From positions 806,001 to 870,000 of the forward strand of contig NZ_SOCE01000002.1 of NCBI RefSeq assembly GCF_004365175.1: DNA of 64,000 bases. Direction: 5' to 3'. Source of the DNA: Kribbella voronezhensis. GTDB lineage: Bacteria > Actinomycetota > Actinomycetes > Propionibacteriales > Kribbellaceae. The stretch's first letter is position 1. Every line of letters begins with the position of its first letter. The position numbers and the translations under genes were made by a program. Below the pieces are notes generated by a model. The model was not told where the DNA came from and did not search any database. It saw only the letters and a program-made list of their open reading frames with translations. This document shows, piece after piece, positions 41,186-49,849 of this stretch.

Positions 41186-41860
41186 TCAGAGCAGTCCGGC
41201 GTCGTGGAGGCGGTTGGCTATCTGGACCCGGTTGGTGGCTGCGAACTTGACCATGATGCGGGACACGTGGGCCTTGACCGTGGCCATGCTGAGGTAGAGC
41301 TCTTCGGCGATCTGGGCGTTGGCCTTGCCTTCGCCGACGGCGATGGCGACCTCGCGTTCGCGGTCGGTGAGAGTCTCGGTGAGAGCTTGCGCGTCGAGAG
41401 CCCGCCGCGGTTCGGGGTTGGTCTCCCGCAGCCGGGTGATCAGTTGCGCCGTGACGCTGGGGGAGAGCATGTGGCCGCCGGCAGCCACCTTGTGCACGGC
41501 CGCGACGATCTCCGCCGGCGGGGTGTGCTTGAGCAGGAACCCACTGGCGCCGTCGCGGAGAGCACGTAGTACGTAGTCGTCGGCGTCGAAGGTCGTCAGC
41601 ACGATCACCTTGGGCGGCGCCGGGCGGCTCATCAGCCGGGTGAGCGCCTCGAGACCGTCCAGCCGCGGCATCCGGATGTCCAGCAGTACGACGTCGGGCG
41701 CCACCCGCGCGACGAGTTCGAGCCCGGCCTGGCCGTCGTCCGCTTCACCGGCCAACTCGATCCCGGCGTCGTCGCGCAGGATCATCGCGAGCGCGGTGCG
41801 TACCAGCGCGTCGTCGTCGATGATCACGACACGGATCGGGTCACCGGCAGCTTCGGTCAT
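41186..41860 (-). CDS. NarL/LuxR-family response regulator
   Basis: A 224-residue regulator. Receiver domain: acidic pocket IIDDDA near residue 13-18, phosphoacceptor D61 in VVLLDIRMPRLDG, VLTTFDADDYV switch Thr, and K in FLLKHTPP. The C-terminal LuxR helix-turn-helix reads LTDREREVAIAVGEGKANAQIAEEL, then ATVKAHVSRIM. ATG 41860 overlaps the kinase stop (ATGA), so the two are translated together. The divergent ABC exporter next door is a likely target. Confidence 0.95.
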   Translation of the reverse strand: MTEAAGDPIRVVIIDDDALVRTALAMILRDDAGIELAGEADDGQAGLELVARVAPDVVLLDIRMPRLDGLEALTRLMSRPAPPKVIVLTTFDADDYVLRALRDGASGFLLKHTPPAEIVAAVHKVAAGGHMLSPSVTAQLITRLRETNPEPRRALDAQALTETLTDREREVAIAVGEGKANAQIAEELYLSMATVKAHVSRIMVKFAATNRVQIANRLHDAGLL

Positions 41861-43020
41861 GCCGGCCACGGTAACCAGGCGCGGACCACGAAGTCTCCGT
41901 CGGAGCTCGTATGCTCCAGGCGGCCACCGATCAGTTCTGCGCGCTCGGTGAGCCCGAGCAGGCCGAGACCGGAGCCGGGCGTAGTACTCGTTGCGGCGCC
42001 GAGCCGCAGCGGGTTGCGTACCTCGAGCATCAGTTGCCCACCCGGCCGCCCACTCAGCGTGACGTCGACGGCCGTGTCCGGTGCGTGCTTGCGAGCATTC
42101 GTCAGGCTCTCCTGAACCATCCGGTACGCGTTGCGTCCGATCGCCTCGGGCGCGTCGGCCAGGTTCTCGATCTCGTTGTGCAGTCGGACTCTCGCGCCCG
42201 ATCCGGTGGCCTCCCGGACCAGCGCCGGCAGGTCGACCAGCGTCGGTTGCGGCGGCTCCGGTGGCGCGTCCGAATCGAGCGTCCGCAGAACTCCCAGGAT
42301 CTCGTGCAGGTCGTTCAGGGCACGATGGGCGCTCTGGCGGGTGATGGCTGCCGCGTTGGCCACTTCGTCGTCGCTCAGACTGCGGCAGTACTCCAGTGCG
42401 CCCGCGTGCAAGGCGACCAGCGACAGACGATGGGCCAGTACGTCGTGCATCTCGCGCGCGATCCGGGCGCGCTCGGTGACGTGGGCCTGCTGGATCCGCA
42501 GGTCCTGCTCGCGTTCGGCGCGGTCGGCTCGTTCCCGCAGCGTTGCGAGCAGGTCTCGCCGGGCGCCGACGTACATGCCGATCGCGATGACCGCGCTCAC
42601 GAAGACGAGGGTGAAGGCCACCGAGACGGCCAGACCTTTCTGGCCGGGCTGGGTCTCGAAGTACACGATCGAGGCGACGAGCCCCACCACCGCCAGGGGC
42701 ACGATCTCCGGCAGTTTCCGTCGGGTCGCGAGGGACAAGGCGGTGACGACCACCGCTCCCGATGCCGCCGACGAGACCCCACCGATGGCGCTGACCAGCA
42801 GGGCGATCGCCAGTGGGTAGCGCCGTCGCCAGCGCATCAACACCACGCTGAGGACGCCGAGGCAGAGGTCGAAGACGAGGTAGGGGCGGAGCACCCAGTC
42901 ATAGGCATTGGCGAGGGTTGCCACCCAGAAGACGGCGCCGGCGACGACGGCGAAGAGGTAGCGCCACCTCGACTGCCAGCGGGTCAGCGGAGGTGGTGGC
43001 GCGGCTTGGAAGGCGTCCAC
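41857..43020 (-). CDS. NarL-type sensor histidine kinase
   Basis: A 387-residue membrane kinase. Residues about 20-150 hold four to five helices with hardly any extracellular loop, so it probably senses membrane state. The HisKA_3 box follows, with the phosphorylated His192 in REMHDVLAHRLSL, then a short coil and a HATPase domain (LADAPEAIGRNAYRMVQESLTNARKHAP; GSGLGLLGLTERAELIGG). This architecture is that of DesK/LiaS-like kinases and lacks the GAF domains of DosS/DosT. Coupled to the response regulator by ATGA. Confidence 0.93.
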   Translation of the reverse strand: MDAFQAAPPPPLTRWQSRWRYLFAVVAGAVFWVATLANAYDWVLRPYLVFDLCLGVLSVVLMRWRRRYPLAIALLVSAIGGVSSAASGAVVVTALSLATRRKLPEIVPLAVVGLVASIVYFETQPGQKGLAVSVAFTLVFVSAVIAIGMYVGARRDLLATLRERADRAEREQDLRIQQAHVTERARIAREMHDVLAHRLSLVALHAGALEYCRSLSDDEVANAAAITRQSAHRALNDLHEILGVLRTLDSDAPPEPPQPTLVDLPALVREATGSGARVRLHNEIENLADAPEAIGRNAYRMVQESLTNARKHAPDTAVDVTLSGRPGGQLMLEVRNPLRLGAATSTTPGSGLGLLGLTERAELIGGRLEHTSSDGDFVVRAWLPWPA

Positions 43021-43174
43021 GGCCTCACCGTACGGGACCGGCCTGTCTCAAGGCAGAGACCGCGGTCGGGGTCCGGCCCCCTACTACGGGCTACCCCGAG
43101 GCCTGTCCCGTGGTCTGCCGCGATGGCACTGCGGCTGATGTGCGAGGGCTGCCCTCGGCGCCAGGCTCGACCTC

Positions 43175-44074
43175 ATGATCACAGTCGAAGAACTCAGCAA
43201 GCGGTACGGCGCGTATCAGTCCGTCGACCGAGTCTCCTTCCAGGCACGGCCCGGATCCGTCACCGGATTCCTCGGTCCCAACGGCGCCGGCAAGTCGACC
43301 ACGATGCGGATGATGACCGGGCTGACGCCGCCGTCGGCCGGTCGCAGCACGATCCTCGGTGTCCCGTACGCCGACCTGCCCAACCCGGGCCGCCATGTCG
43401 GGGTCCTGCTCGACGCCTCCGCGCAGCACGCCGGCCGGACCGGCCGCGAGATCCTCCGGCTCGGCGCCCTGCTGATGGGCCTGCGCCGGCAACGCGTCGA
43501 CGAGTCGCTCGAGCTCGTCGGCCTGTCCGGCGACGAGGGCGACCGCCGGATCGGCGACTACTCCCTCGGCATGCGGCAGCGGCTCGGCATCGCGCACGCG
43601 CTCCTCGGCGATCCGCAGGTGCTGATCCTGGACGAACCCGCCAACGGACTCGACCCGGCCGGGATCCACTGGATGCGGGGACTGCTGAAAGGCTTTGCCG
43701 ACCGTGGCGGGACGGTCCTGCTCTCCTCGCACCTGCTGCACGAGATCGAGATCATCGCCGACCACCTGGTCGTCATCGGCCGCGGGGTCATCGTTGCCGA
43801 CGGCACCAAAGCGGACCTGCTGAGCGCCGCGGGAACCCTGGTTCGCGGGCTCGATCCGGCCGCCTTGGCGACGTGCCTCGACGCGGCCGCCTTGAGCTAC
43901 CGGAGCACCCAGGACGGCGCGTACGTCGTACAGGCCAGTCGTGAGCAGGTCGCCGCGGCCACCGCGCAGTACGGCGTTGTTGTGACCGAGTTGCGCGGCG
44001 CGGACGGCGCCGGACTCGAGGACATGTTCTTGCAGCTCACCGCCGACGACGCACGAGAGAAGGTCACCGCATGA
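43175..44074 (+). CDS. ABC transporter ATP-binding protein
   Basis: A 299-residue ATPase. Walker A GPNGAGKST at 34-42, Q-loop region HVGVLLDASAQHAGRTG, signature YSLGMRQRLGIAHAL and Walker B VLILDEPANGLDP; the C-terminal 90 residues form the accessory domain common in antibiotic or lipid exporters of the BcrA/CcmA type. It energises the permease that follows with an ATGA overlap. The gene is divergent from the two-component system (154-base gap), a layout typical of sensors that control an ABC exporter. Confidence 0.93.
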   Translation: MITVEELSKRYGAYQSVDRVSFQARPGSVTGFLGPNGAGKSTTMRMMTGLTPPSAGRSTILGVPYADLPNPGRHVGVLLDASAQHAGRTGREILRLGALLMGLRRQRVDESLELVGLSGDEGDRRIGDYSLGMRQRLGIAHALLGDPQVLILDEPANGLDPAGIHWMRGLLKGFADRGGTVLLSSHLLHEIEIIADHLVVIGRGVIVADGTKADLLSAAGTLVRGLDPAALATCLDAAALSYRSTQDGAYVVQASREQVAAATAQYGVVVTELRGADGAGLEDMFLQLTADDAREKVTA

Positions 44075-44868
44075 GTACCGCGACTTCGCCCGACCTGTTG
44101 GTCTCCCCGGATCCGGCTGTTGTTGCCGTTCCCTTCAACCGACTGCTGCGAGTGGAGCTGCGCAAGCTCGTCGACACCCGGGCAGGGTTCTGGCTGCTCA
44201 CCGCCATCGGCCTGATCACGGTCGCGGTCATCGCCGTGTTCTTGTTCGTCGCCGATCCGGACGAGTTGACGTTCCTGAACTTCGTCGGCGCGGCCGCGAC
44301 GCCGCAGAGCATCCTGCTTCCGGTGCTCGGGATCCTCGCGGTCACCGCCGAGTGGAGTCAGCGCACCGGCCTGGTCACCTTCACCCTCGAACCGAGCCGG
44401 ATGCGGATCGCCGTCGCCAAGCTGCTCGCCGTGACGTTGGTCGGGCTCGCCGCGGTGGTCGTGGCGCTCGGTGTCGCCGCGCTCAGCAATGTCGCCGGGA
44501 TGGTGTTCCTGGACGGCGCCGGCACCTGGGACGTGGGCGCCGCCAACGTGCGCGACTTCTTCGCCCTGCAGTTGATCGGCATCGTGCAAGGCTTCGCCTT
44601 CGGCATGCTGCTGATGAACACCGCGGCCGCGATCGTCTTGTACTACGTGATCCCGATCGCCTGGAACCTGCTCTTCTCGATGGTCGACGCACTCGGAAAG
44701 GTCGCTCCCTGGCTCGACCTCAACACCGCCATGGCACCGACCTTCGCCCGGCAGACCTTCACCCCCACGGACTGGGCCCACATCGCCGTCTCCGGCACCA
44801 TCTGGGTCGTCATCCCGCTGGCCGTCGGCCTCCTGCGGCTCCTCCGCCGCGAGGTCAAGTCCGCCTGA
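44071..44868 (+). CDS. ABC transporter permease (ABC-2 type)
   Basis: A 265-residue membrane subunit with six hydrophobic segments, beginning with RLLRVELRKLVDTRAGFWLL, a typical ABC-2 start, and including SQRTGLVTFTLEPSRMRIAVAKLLAV between helices 2 and 3. It pairs with the ATPase encoded just upstream (ATGA overlap). The transported compound is unknown; peptide antibiotics or lipids are usual for this type beside a NarL/LiaS-type system. Confidence 0.9.
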   Translation: MSTATSPDLLVSPDPAVVAVPFNRLLRVELRKLVDTRAGFWLLTAIGLITVAVIAVFLFVADPDELTFLNFVGAAATPQSILLPVLGILAVTAEWSQRTGLVTFTLEPSRMRIAVAKLLAVTLVGLAAVVVALGVAALSNVAGMVFLDGAGTWDVGAANVRDFFALQLIGIVQGFAFGMLLMNTAAAIVLYYVIPIAWNLLFSMVDALGKVAPWLDLNTAMAPTFARQTFTPTDWAHIAVSGTIWVVIPLAVGLLRLLRREVKSA

Positions 44869-44901
44869 CGACCCCGGACCCGGTACCGGTCTGGCCAGAT
44901 G

Positions 44902-44916
44902 GTTGCTTCAAGCAAC
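44902..44916. promoter_or_regulatory. 15-bp palindrome before the repeat-protein gene
   Basis: GTTGCTT-C-AAGCAAC is a perfect 7-bp inverted repeat around one base, 33 bases after the permease stop and 80 bases before the GTG at 44996. It is AT-richer than its surroundings and could be an operator or a short hairpin. Confidence 0.35.
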
Positions 44917-44995
44917 TTAACGCTGTTCGCCATCAGGCGCCGATGGTCGTACCTTGGGAGGAAGCGCAGCGCGCTGTCCGGGCTTGGGGGCTACG

Positions 44996-46012
44996 GTGAC
45001 GAGGACGAGCAAGAGCGAGATCGAGGCGGCGGAGCGGTCGTGCCGACCGGAGATCGACTCCGCGCAGGCCGCCCAGACGCCGAAGGCGGCGTTCAACCTC
45101 GGGGTCCACTGCGAGGACCGGGGCGACCTCGCCGGGGCCGAGCGGGCCTATCGGCAGGCGATTGCCTCCGGGAACGCCGACCACGCGCCGAAGGCGGCCG
45201 TGAACCTCGGAGTTCTCTGTGAGGGCCGCGGCGACTTCGTCGGCGCGGAGGAGGCGTTCCAGGTGGCGATCGACTCCGGGCATGCCGACTTCGCCCCGAT
45301 GGCGGCCGTCAACCTGGGCGTGCTCCGAGACGATCGGGACGGCGCCGAGCGGGCCTACCAGCTGGCGATCGACTCCGGCCACGCCGACCAGGCCCCGAAG
45401 GCGGCCGTCAACCTCGGGGTCCTTCGTGAGCGCCGGGGTGACTACGTCGGAGCCGAGCAGGCCTATCAGGTGGCGATCGACTCCGGGCACCGTGACATGG
45501 CCCCGACGGCGGCAGTCAACCTCGGCGTACTCCGCGAACGCGGGGGAGACCTCGAGGGGGCGGAGCAGGCCTACCGGCTGGCGATCGATTCCAGGCACAC
45601 CGACCGCGCGCCGAAGGCGGCCGTCAACCTGGGAGTGCTCTGCGAGCGCCGGGAAGATTTCGCCGGGGCCGAGCTCGCCTACCGGGTGGTGATCGACTCC
45701 GGCCACGCCGACCAGGCGCCGCAGGCGGCGGTGAACCTCGGGGTCCTCTGCCATGGTCGTGACGACTTCGACGGAGCGGAGTCGGCGTTCCAGTTGGTGA
45801 TCGCCTCCGGGCATGCGGACCTGGCACCGAAGGCGGCGTTCAACCTGGCGGTACTCCGTGAGGGGCAGGGCGACCTGGCCGGAGCCCAGCGCGCCTGTCA
45901 GCTCGCCATCGACTCCGGTCATCCGCTGGCCGCGTCGTGCGCCCGGGAAATGATGACCGAGCTGCAGAGACGCTCCGGCGCGAGTGCTGCGATCTGCGAC
46001 CGCACCCCTTAG
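44996..46012 (+). CDS. TPR/Sel1-like protein of eight 36-residue repeats
   Basis: A 338-residue solenoid protein. After about 30 residues it consists of eight consecutive units of the form AAVNLGVLxExRGDxxGAExAYQxAIDSGHADxAPK, each 36 residues except the third, which has 33. The units match the TPR/Sel1-like helix pair pattern, so the protein is a scaffold for protein contacts. GTG 44996 is preferred (GGGGG five bases upstream); a TTG at 44954 is possible. No signal peptide. The next gene also encodes a repeat protein, 13 bases downstream. Confidence 0.85.
   Translation: MTRTSKSEIEAAERSCRPEIDSAQAAQTPKAAFNLGVHCEDRGDLAGAERAYRQAIASGNADHAPKAAVNLGVLCEGRGDFVGAEEAFQVAIDSGHADFAPMAAVNLGVLRDDRDGAERAYQLAIDSGHADQAPKAAVNLGVLRERRGDYVGAEQAYQVAIDSGHRDMAPTAAVNLGVLRERGGDLEGAEQAYRLAIDSRHTDRAPKAAVNLGVLCERREDFAGAELAYRVVIDSGHADQAPQAAVNLGVLCHGRDDFDGAESAFQLVIASGHADLAPKAAFNLAVLREGQGDLAGAQRACQLAIDSGHPLAASCAREMMTELQRRSGASAAICDRTP
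45086..45937 (+). repeat. eight 108-bp tandem coding repeats
   Basis: Each unit is 108 bases at DNA level, starting at the codons for AAxNL. The third copy is shorter by nine bases (residues between LRDDR and DGAE). Neighbouring copies keep long identical stretches such as GCGATCGACTCCGG. Confidence 0.85.
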
Positions 46013-46025
46013 CCTCGACAGGGAG

Positions 46026-46847
46026 ATGGCGACAACCGACGAGCCCGTACGACGTACCGAGCTGCGCGCCGACTGCGCGCGGTGTGCCGGGCTGTGCTGT
46101 GTGGCGCTGGCACTGACCTCGTCGGCCGACTTCGCCATCGACAAGCCCGCGGGGGAACCGTGCCCGAACCTGAAACACGACTTCCGCTGCGGCATCCACG
46201 CGCGGCTGCGAGACGGTGGCTTCCCGGGCTGCACCGTGTACGACTGTTTCGGTGCCGGCCAGAAGGTCACGCAGGTGACCTACGGGGGCCGCGACTGGCG
46301 GCGGGCAGCGGACTCGGGCGCGCAGATGTTCGGGGTGTTCGCGGTGATGCGACTGCTGCACGAGCTGCTCTGGTACCTGACCGAGGCGCTGGAGTTGGCG
46401 CCTTCGCTGGAACCCGAACTGCGGCGTGCGGTCGACGGTACCGAACGCCTGACTCTCGGCAGCGCCGAGTCGCTCGAGGACCTCGACGTCATCGCCTGTC
46501 GCTCGCAGATCAACTCCCTGCTGCTGCGGACCAGCGAACTCGCACGTGCCGGAGTCTCGCAGACACCGCAGAACCACCGTGGCGCAGACCTGATGGGTGC
46601 GAAGTTGCGTGGTGCGGACCTGCGCGGCGCGGACCTGCGCAGCGCCTATCTGGTCTCGGCAGACCTCCGCGAGGCAGACCTGACGGCGGCGGACCTCATC
46701 GGTGCGGATCTGCGGGACGCCGACCTGCGCGGCGCGAACCTCGCGCGGAGCATCTTCCTCACCCAGATGCAGGTCAACGCGACCCGCGGCGACGCCGGTA
46801 CGACGCTTCCGCCGCGGCTGATCCGCCCCTCGCACTGGTCGAGGTGA
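46026..46847 (+). CDS. pentapeptide-repeat protein with N-terminal Cys cluster
   Basis: A 273-residue protein. Residues about 12-70 contain a Cys-rich region, CARCAGLCC, then further Cys in GEPCPNLKHDFRCGIH and GCTVYDCFG, which could bind zinc or an Fe-S cluster. A helical middle follows, and residues about 180-250 are a run of A(D/N)LxxA pentapeptides (GADLMGAKLRGADLRGADLRSAYL), a right-handed quadrilateral beta-helix. The same combination is known from actinobacterial hypotheticals. Start at ATG 46026; GTG 45984 is possible. Function unknown; 13 bases after the TPR-like gene. Confidence 0.85.
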   Translation: MATTDEPVRRTELRADCARCAGLCCVALALTSSADFAIDKPAGEPCPNLKHDFRCGIHARLRDGGFPGCTVYDCFGAGQKVTQVTYGGRDWRRAADSGAQMFGVFAVMRLLHELLWYLTEALELAPSLEPELRRAVDGTERLTLGSAESLEDLDVIACRSQINSLLLRTSELARAGVSQTPQNHRGADLMGAKLRGADLRGADLRSAYLVSADLREADLTAADLIGADLRDADLRGANLARSIFLTQMQVNATRGDAGTTLPPRLIRPSHWSR

Positions 46848-46918
46848 GCACGGGTACTGCCCCCACCGATAACTTCCGCGGCCCGCCGCGCATCAAGTAG
46901 GTGTCCTAAGGGGGCACC

Positions 46919-47656
46919 GTGAAATCTCTTCACAGAAAGAAACATCGTCCGCTGGTCGGCAGTTTGCTGACCGCGACGGTGGCGGCAGGTTTGTTGTTGG
47001 TGGGGACTCCGGCCGCGTCGGCCGAGAACACGACCACGGTTCTGCCGCCGGTCTTCACCCACGTACGGGTCTCCTGCAACGAGGCCGGTGGTGAGGTCGA
47101 GGCAGACCTGCGCAATCCGAACAAGACCAGCCAGGACTACATGGTCGGGATCCATGCGGGCGAGATCTACTACACCTATGTCGTGTCGCCGCCCGCACGT
47201 GGAGTCGCGCCGGTCGATTTCGGCGGCCTGCCCGACGATGCGTACGCAATGCAAGCCGAGAACGCCGGCGGGAAGATCGTCGCCCGTGCCCGGATCCGTG
47301 TGCACTGCGAGGTGAAGCCACCGACCAGCACTCCAACGCCCACCCGCACGCCGACCGCAACGCCAACTCGCACGCCAACGGCAACGCCCACGGGTAGGCC
47401 GACCTCGACGCCATCGAGCACGCCGACTGTGTCGGAGACGCCGGCCACCTCACCGACCAGGGGTACGACGAGCGCCGTACCGTCCACGCCGATCGCGCTA
47501 CCGACTGCGGTGGATGCAGGTCTCGCCGGTCCTGTCGCGCAGGCCGGCTCCAACCACCGGGCCGCCTACGCCGTCGGCCTGATCGTCACAGGCGGGATCA
47601 CGGCTGGTCTGGGCTGGTTCCTTCTCTGGCAACGTCGCCGTCTGCGTCAGCTCTGA
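46919..47656 (+). CDS. secreted Thr/Pro-rich surface protein with C-terminal membrane anchor
   Basis: A 245-residue exported protein. Signal peptide to about residue 35 (ends ASAEN), a globular domain of about 95 residues (one Cys pair, VSCNEAGGEVEADLRNPN ... RVHCEVK, of immunoglobulin-like appearance), a 65-residue Thr/Pro/Ser stalk with TPTRTPTATPT repeats, and a final membrane helix followed by QRRRLRQL. There is no LPXTG, so it is held by the helix. Similar proteins decorate the cell surface of actinobacteria. GTG start. The last 59 bases overlap the convergent glycosidase-like gene. Confidence 0.82.
   Translation: MKSLHRKKHRPLVGSLLTATVAAGLLLVGTPAASAENTTTVLPPVFTHVRVSCNEAGGEVEADLRNPNKTSQDYMVGIHAGEIYYTYVVSPPARGVAPVDFGGLPDDAYAMQAENAGGKIVARARIRVHCEVKPPTSTPTPTRTPTATPTRTPTATPTGRPTSTPSSTPTVSETPATSPTRGTTSAVPSTPIALPTAVDAGLAGPVAQAGSNHRAAYAVGLIVTGGITAGLGWFLLWQRRRLRQL
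47336..47395 (+). repeat. 12-bp coding repeats in the Thr/Pro stalk
   Basis: ACGCC recurs every 12 bases at 47336, 47348, 47360, 47372 and 47384, encoding alternating TPTR and TPTA units. Confidence 0.8.
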
Positions 47657-49757
47657 AGTCGATCTCGACAGTGGACCCGGTGGGAGCACCGGGATGACGC
47701 AACCACAACACACCGACCTCGGCGTCGTACCGGAGGTCGGTGAGTTGGGCCCCATCAACTCGAACAGCTGCCGGCTCGGCCACTACGCGCAGCGCGGTTG
47801 TCACCTGCACCCCGCGAGGTGCCTCGCAGCCGAAGCGGATCCCGGTCCGATCACTTGTCCACTCCACGATCCGGCCCGCGGAGGCGAGGAGCGGTTCGTC
47901 GTCGTAGGTGAGATCGCGGAGCCAGGTCAGCTCGCCTGGACCGAGCTCCCGATGCCGGACGATTCCCAGCTGCGGATCGAGCAGGTCGAGGTAGATGCCC
48001 TCGACAACATGAGAGCCGCCGGTCTCTTCGAGGACGGCTCCGACGAGGTACGGGCCGCGCTGCACCGACAGCCAGTTGCTCGGCTCCCAGCTGAGTCCGC
48101 CGGTCTCGGCAAGCTCGCGGATGGCCCCGACCAACTCGGTCGCGCGGGACGACGATTCGGTGAAGCCGGCCGGACGGGAGGCGAGGAACCGGACCTGGCC
48201 CTGACCGATCGGCTGTACGCCGTCGCGCAGGCGATCGGCGCCGAGCGCCTCGGCGAGATGGTCGACGCAGGTGTCGTAGCGACCGGTCCACCACGAGCGG
48301 ATCTCGTGGTACGGGTCGCTGCCGTCGCCGACGTACAGCAGGCTGCCGCCGCGGCTGACCCAACCGGCCAGCGCGTAATGGATGGCCGGCGTCAGTGGCT
48401 TCTGGAATTCGTAGCTGAGGACAAGGATGTCCACATCGTCCAGTGCGTCAGGTGTGTCGACCACGTTCTCCAGTTGGACCGGACAGACTTGCTGGCCGTC
48501 GTACAGAGGTGGCAGTGCCAGCCCGTAGAAGTCGGAGAAGTGCAACTGTTCGCGGCCCTCAAGTGCGAGTGCGTCCTGCAGACCGTCGTAGTGTCCGCTC
48601 TCGCCAGTGGGGGACCAGCGCTGGAACATCGCGGTGTCGGAGAGCGCGATCCCGATCCGCGGGCCGGGCCGGCGGACCGCGGGCCGGTCCAGGTCGCGCA
48701 GGCTGTTCATGGCGATCAGGTAACTGGTGGCGGTCTCCGGCGGGATGGGCTGTCGTTCGGTGGATCCCTCGCGCAGATAGGGGCGGTTGAAGATCCGGTG
48801 GGGCCACGGCGCGACCTCGTACCGCGAGACGCCCGGGTGCAGGAGGGAGGCGACGAGGGTGCGCTGGTAGTTGGCGAGGTAGTCCTCCCAGGTGCGGTCC
48901 GGGTGGTCCTCGATCGGGTCGTGCAGGAACCACAGGCGTCGGTCGGTGCCGCGGGTGAGGTCCTGTGCGATGCCGTACTCCAGGTACGCCGTCTCGAACG
49001 TCCGCTCGGCGACCTTCCCCGCGTACACGTTCGGCGTACGGGCGGTTCCGGTCCACACCTGCGCGATGGCGCCGTCGATCGAGGGCAGCGTGCGCAGGCG
49101 TGATTCGGGGCTGATGATCTGCCATTGCGTGTAGTTCAGAAGGCTGTGGGTGGGGATGTAGAAACGCACCTCCCGGCCCTGTTGGAGCGCCTCGTCACGC
49201 AGTACGGAGGTGACCCGGTCGAGGCTGCGGGAGAGCAGGTGCTGCTTGAGCTGGCCGGAACGGAACTGCGCCTCGGCGCTGCTGTGCGGAGGCTGCCACG
49301 GCTCCCGGAAGTAGGCCTGCCACTCGCGCCGGAAGGATTCCGAATAGCCGGCCCGGGCCCAGAACTCCGGCTCCTCGAGATGGATGCCTTCGACACCGAG
49401 TTCGATGATCGGGCGGAGCTTCTCCAGCAGGTACTCGGTGAAGCCGAACGTCGGCACCAGATACGGGATGTCGGTGCTCTGGCCGTGCAGGATCGGTGAC
49501 CCGTCGGCCACCGTCTGCGCGTCCGCCCAGTGGTCCGAGCCGTCCCACCGGCCGTCCAGATAGTCCTGGTACCTGCCCCATGAGATGCCGGTCATCAGGT
49601 GGACGCGATAGCCGGCCTCGCGCCACCGGGCGATGCGCTCCGGCGTGGTGTCGTCGAGGCCGTAGACCATGACGAAATCGGTGCGCAGGTCGATCGATTC
49701 GTCGTACGGCGCCTGTTCCTGGAACCCGGTCGCCTCGGCGGCGTTGCTGTCCGTCAT
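47598..49757 (-). CDS. large putative glycoside hydrolase (GH-A/GH42-like), unassigned
   Basis: A 719-residue soluble protein. I do not recognise a named family. The first about 370 residues look like a TIM barrel: FVMVYGLDDTTPERIARWREAGYRVHLM, then LGVEGIHLEEPEFWARAGYS, where LEEPEF could hold a catalytic acid. The middle has VDILVLSYEFQKPLTPAIHYALAGWVSRGGSLLYVGDGSDPYHEIR, like the flavodoxin-like trimerisation domain of GH42 beta-galactosidases, and the end is beta-rich. Start at ATG 49757, with GGGAAGG upstream. It is downstream of sugar ABC transporter genes, so hydrolysis of an imported oligosaccharide is likely. Confidence 0.75.
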   Translation of the reverse strand: MTDSNAAEATGFQEQAPYDESIDLRTDFVMVYGLDDTTPERIARWREAGYRVHLMTGISWGRYQDYLDGRWDGSDHWADAQTVADGSPILHGQSTDIPYLVPTFGFTEYLLEKLRPIIELGVEGIHLEEPEFWARAGYSESFRREWQAYFREPWQPPHSSAEAQFRSGQLKQHLLSRSLDRVTSVLRDEALQQGREVRFYIPTHSLLNYTQWQIISPESRLRTLPSIDGAIAQVWTGTARTPNVYAGKVAERTFETAYLEYGIAQDLTRGTDRRLWFLHDPIEDHPDRTWEDYLANYQRTLVASLLHPGVSRYEVAPWPHRIFNRPYLREGSTERQPIPPETATSYLIAMNSLRDLDRPAVRRPGPRIGIALSDTAMFQRWSPTGESGHYDGLQDALALEGREQLHFSDFYGLALPPLYDGQQVCPVQLENVVDTPDALDDVDILVLSYEFQKPLTPAIHYALAGWVSRGGSLLYVGDGSDPYHEIRSWWTGRYDTCVDHLAEALGADRLRDGVQPIGQGQVRFLASRPAGFTESSSRATELVGAIRELAETGGLSWEPSNWLSVQRGPYLVGAVLEETGGSHVVEGIYLDLLDPQLGIVRHRELGPGELTWLRDLTYDDEPLLASAGRIVEWTSDRTGIRFGCEAPRGVQVTTALRVVAEPAAVRVDGAQLTDLRYDAEVGVLWLRHPGAPTGSTVEIDFRADADGDVAREGTSPDQP

Positions 49758-49790
49758 CCGGCCTTCCCGTTCGTCGTCGACTGCCGTCAA

Positions 49791-49844
49791 CGCCGGCCGG
49801 TTCCGGTGCGCCGCCGCAAGGGGGACGTCCGGAACCGGTCGGCG
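49791..49844 (-). terminator. long hairpin between MFS and glycosidase-like genes
   Basis: CGCCGGCCGGTTCCGG (49791-49806) pairs with CCGGAACCGGTCGGCG (49829-49844), 16 positions with one mismatch, around a 22-base loop. It could end the MFS transcript or attenuate read-through into the next gene. Confidence 0.55.
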
Positions 49845-49849
49845 GGTGG

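Noticed and set aside
41186-43020. Considered as the DosR/DosS pair controlling the proposed dormancy regulon
   Set aside because: The kinase lacks GAF sensor domains and has a DesK/LiaS-like membrane sensor. Its position beside an ABC exporter points to envelope stress. A DosR-like regulator would have to lie elsewhere.
41911-43944. A 677-codon plus-strand open frame opposite the histidine kinase
   Set aside because: Low-complexity Gln/Arg/Asp/Gly sequence typical of antisense frames at high GC; the kinase and ABC ATPase on this stretch have all their motifs.
45086-45937. The 108-bp repeats considered as a noncoding satellite
   Set aside because: Unit length is a multiple of three, the frame is kept in all eight copies including the shortened one, and the product fits a TPR/Sel1-like helical repeat.
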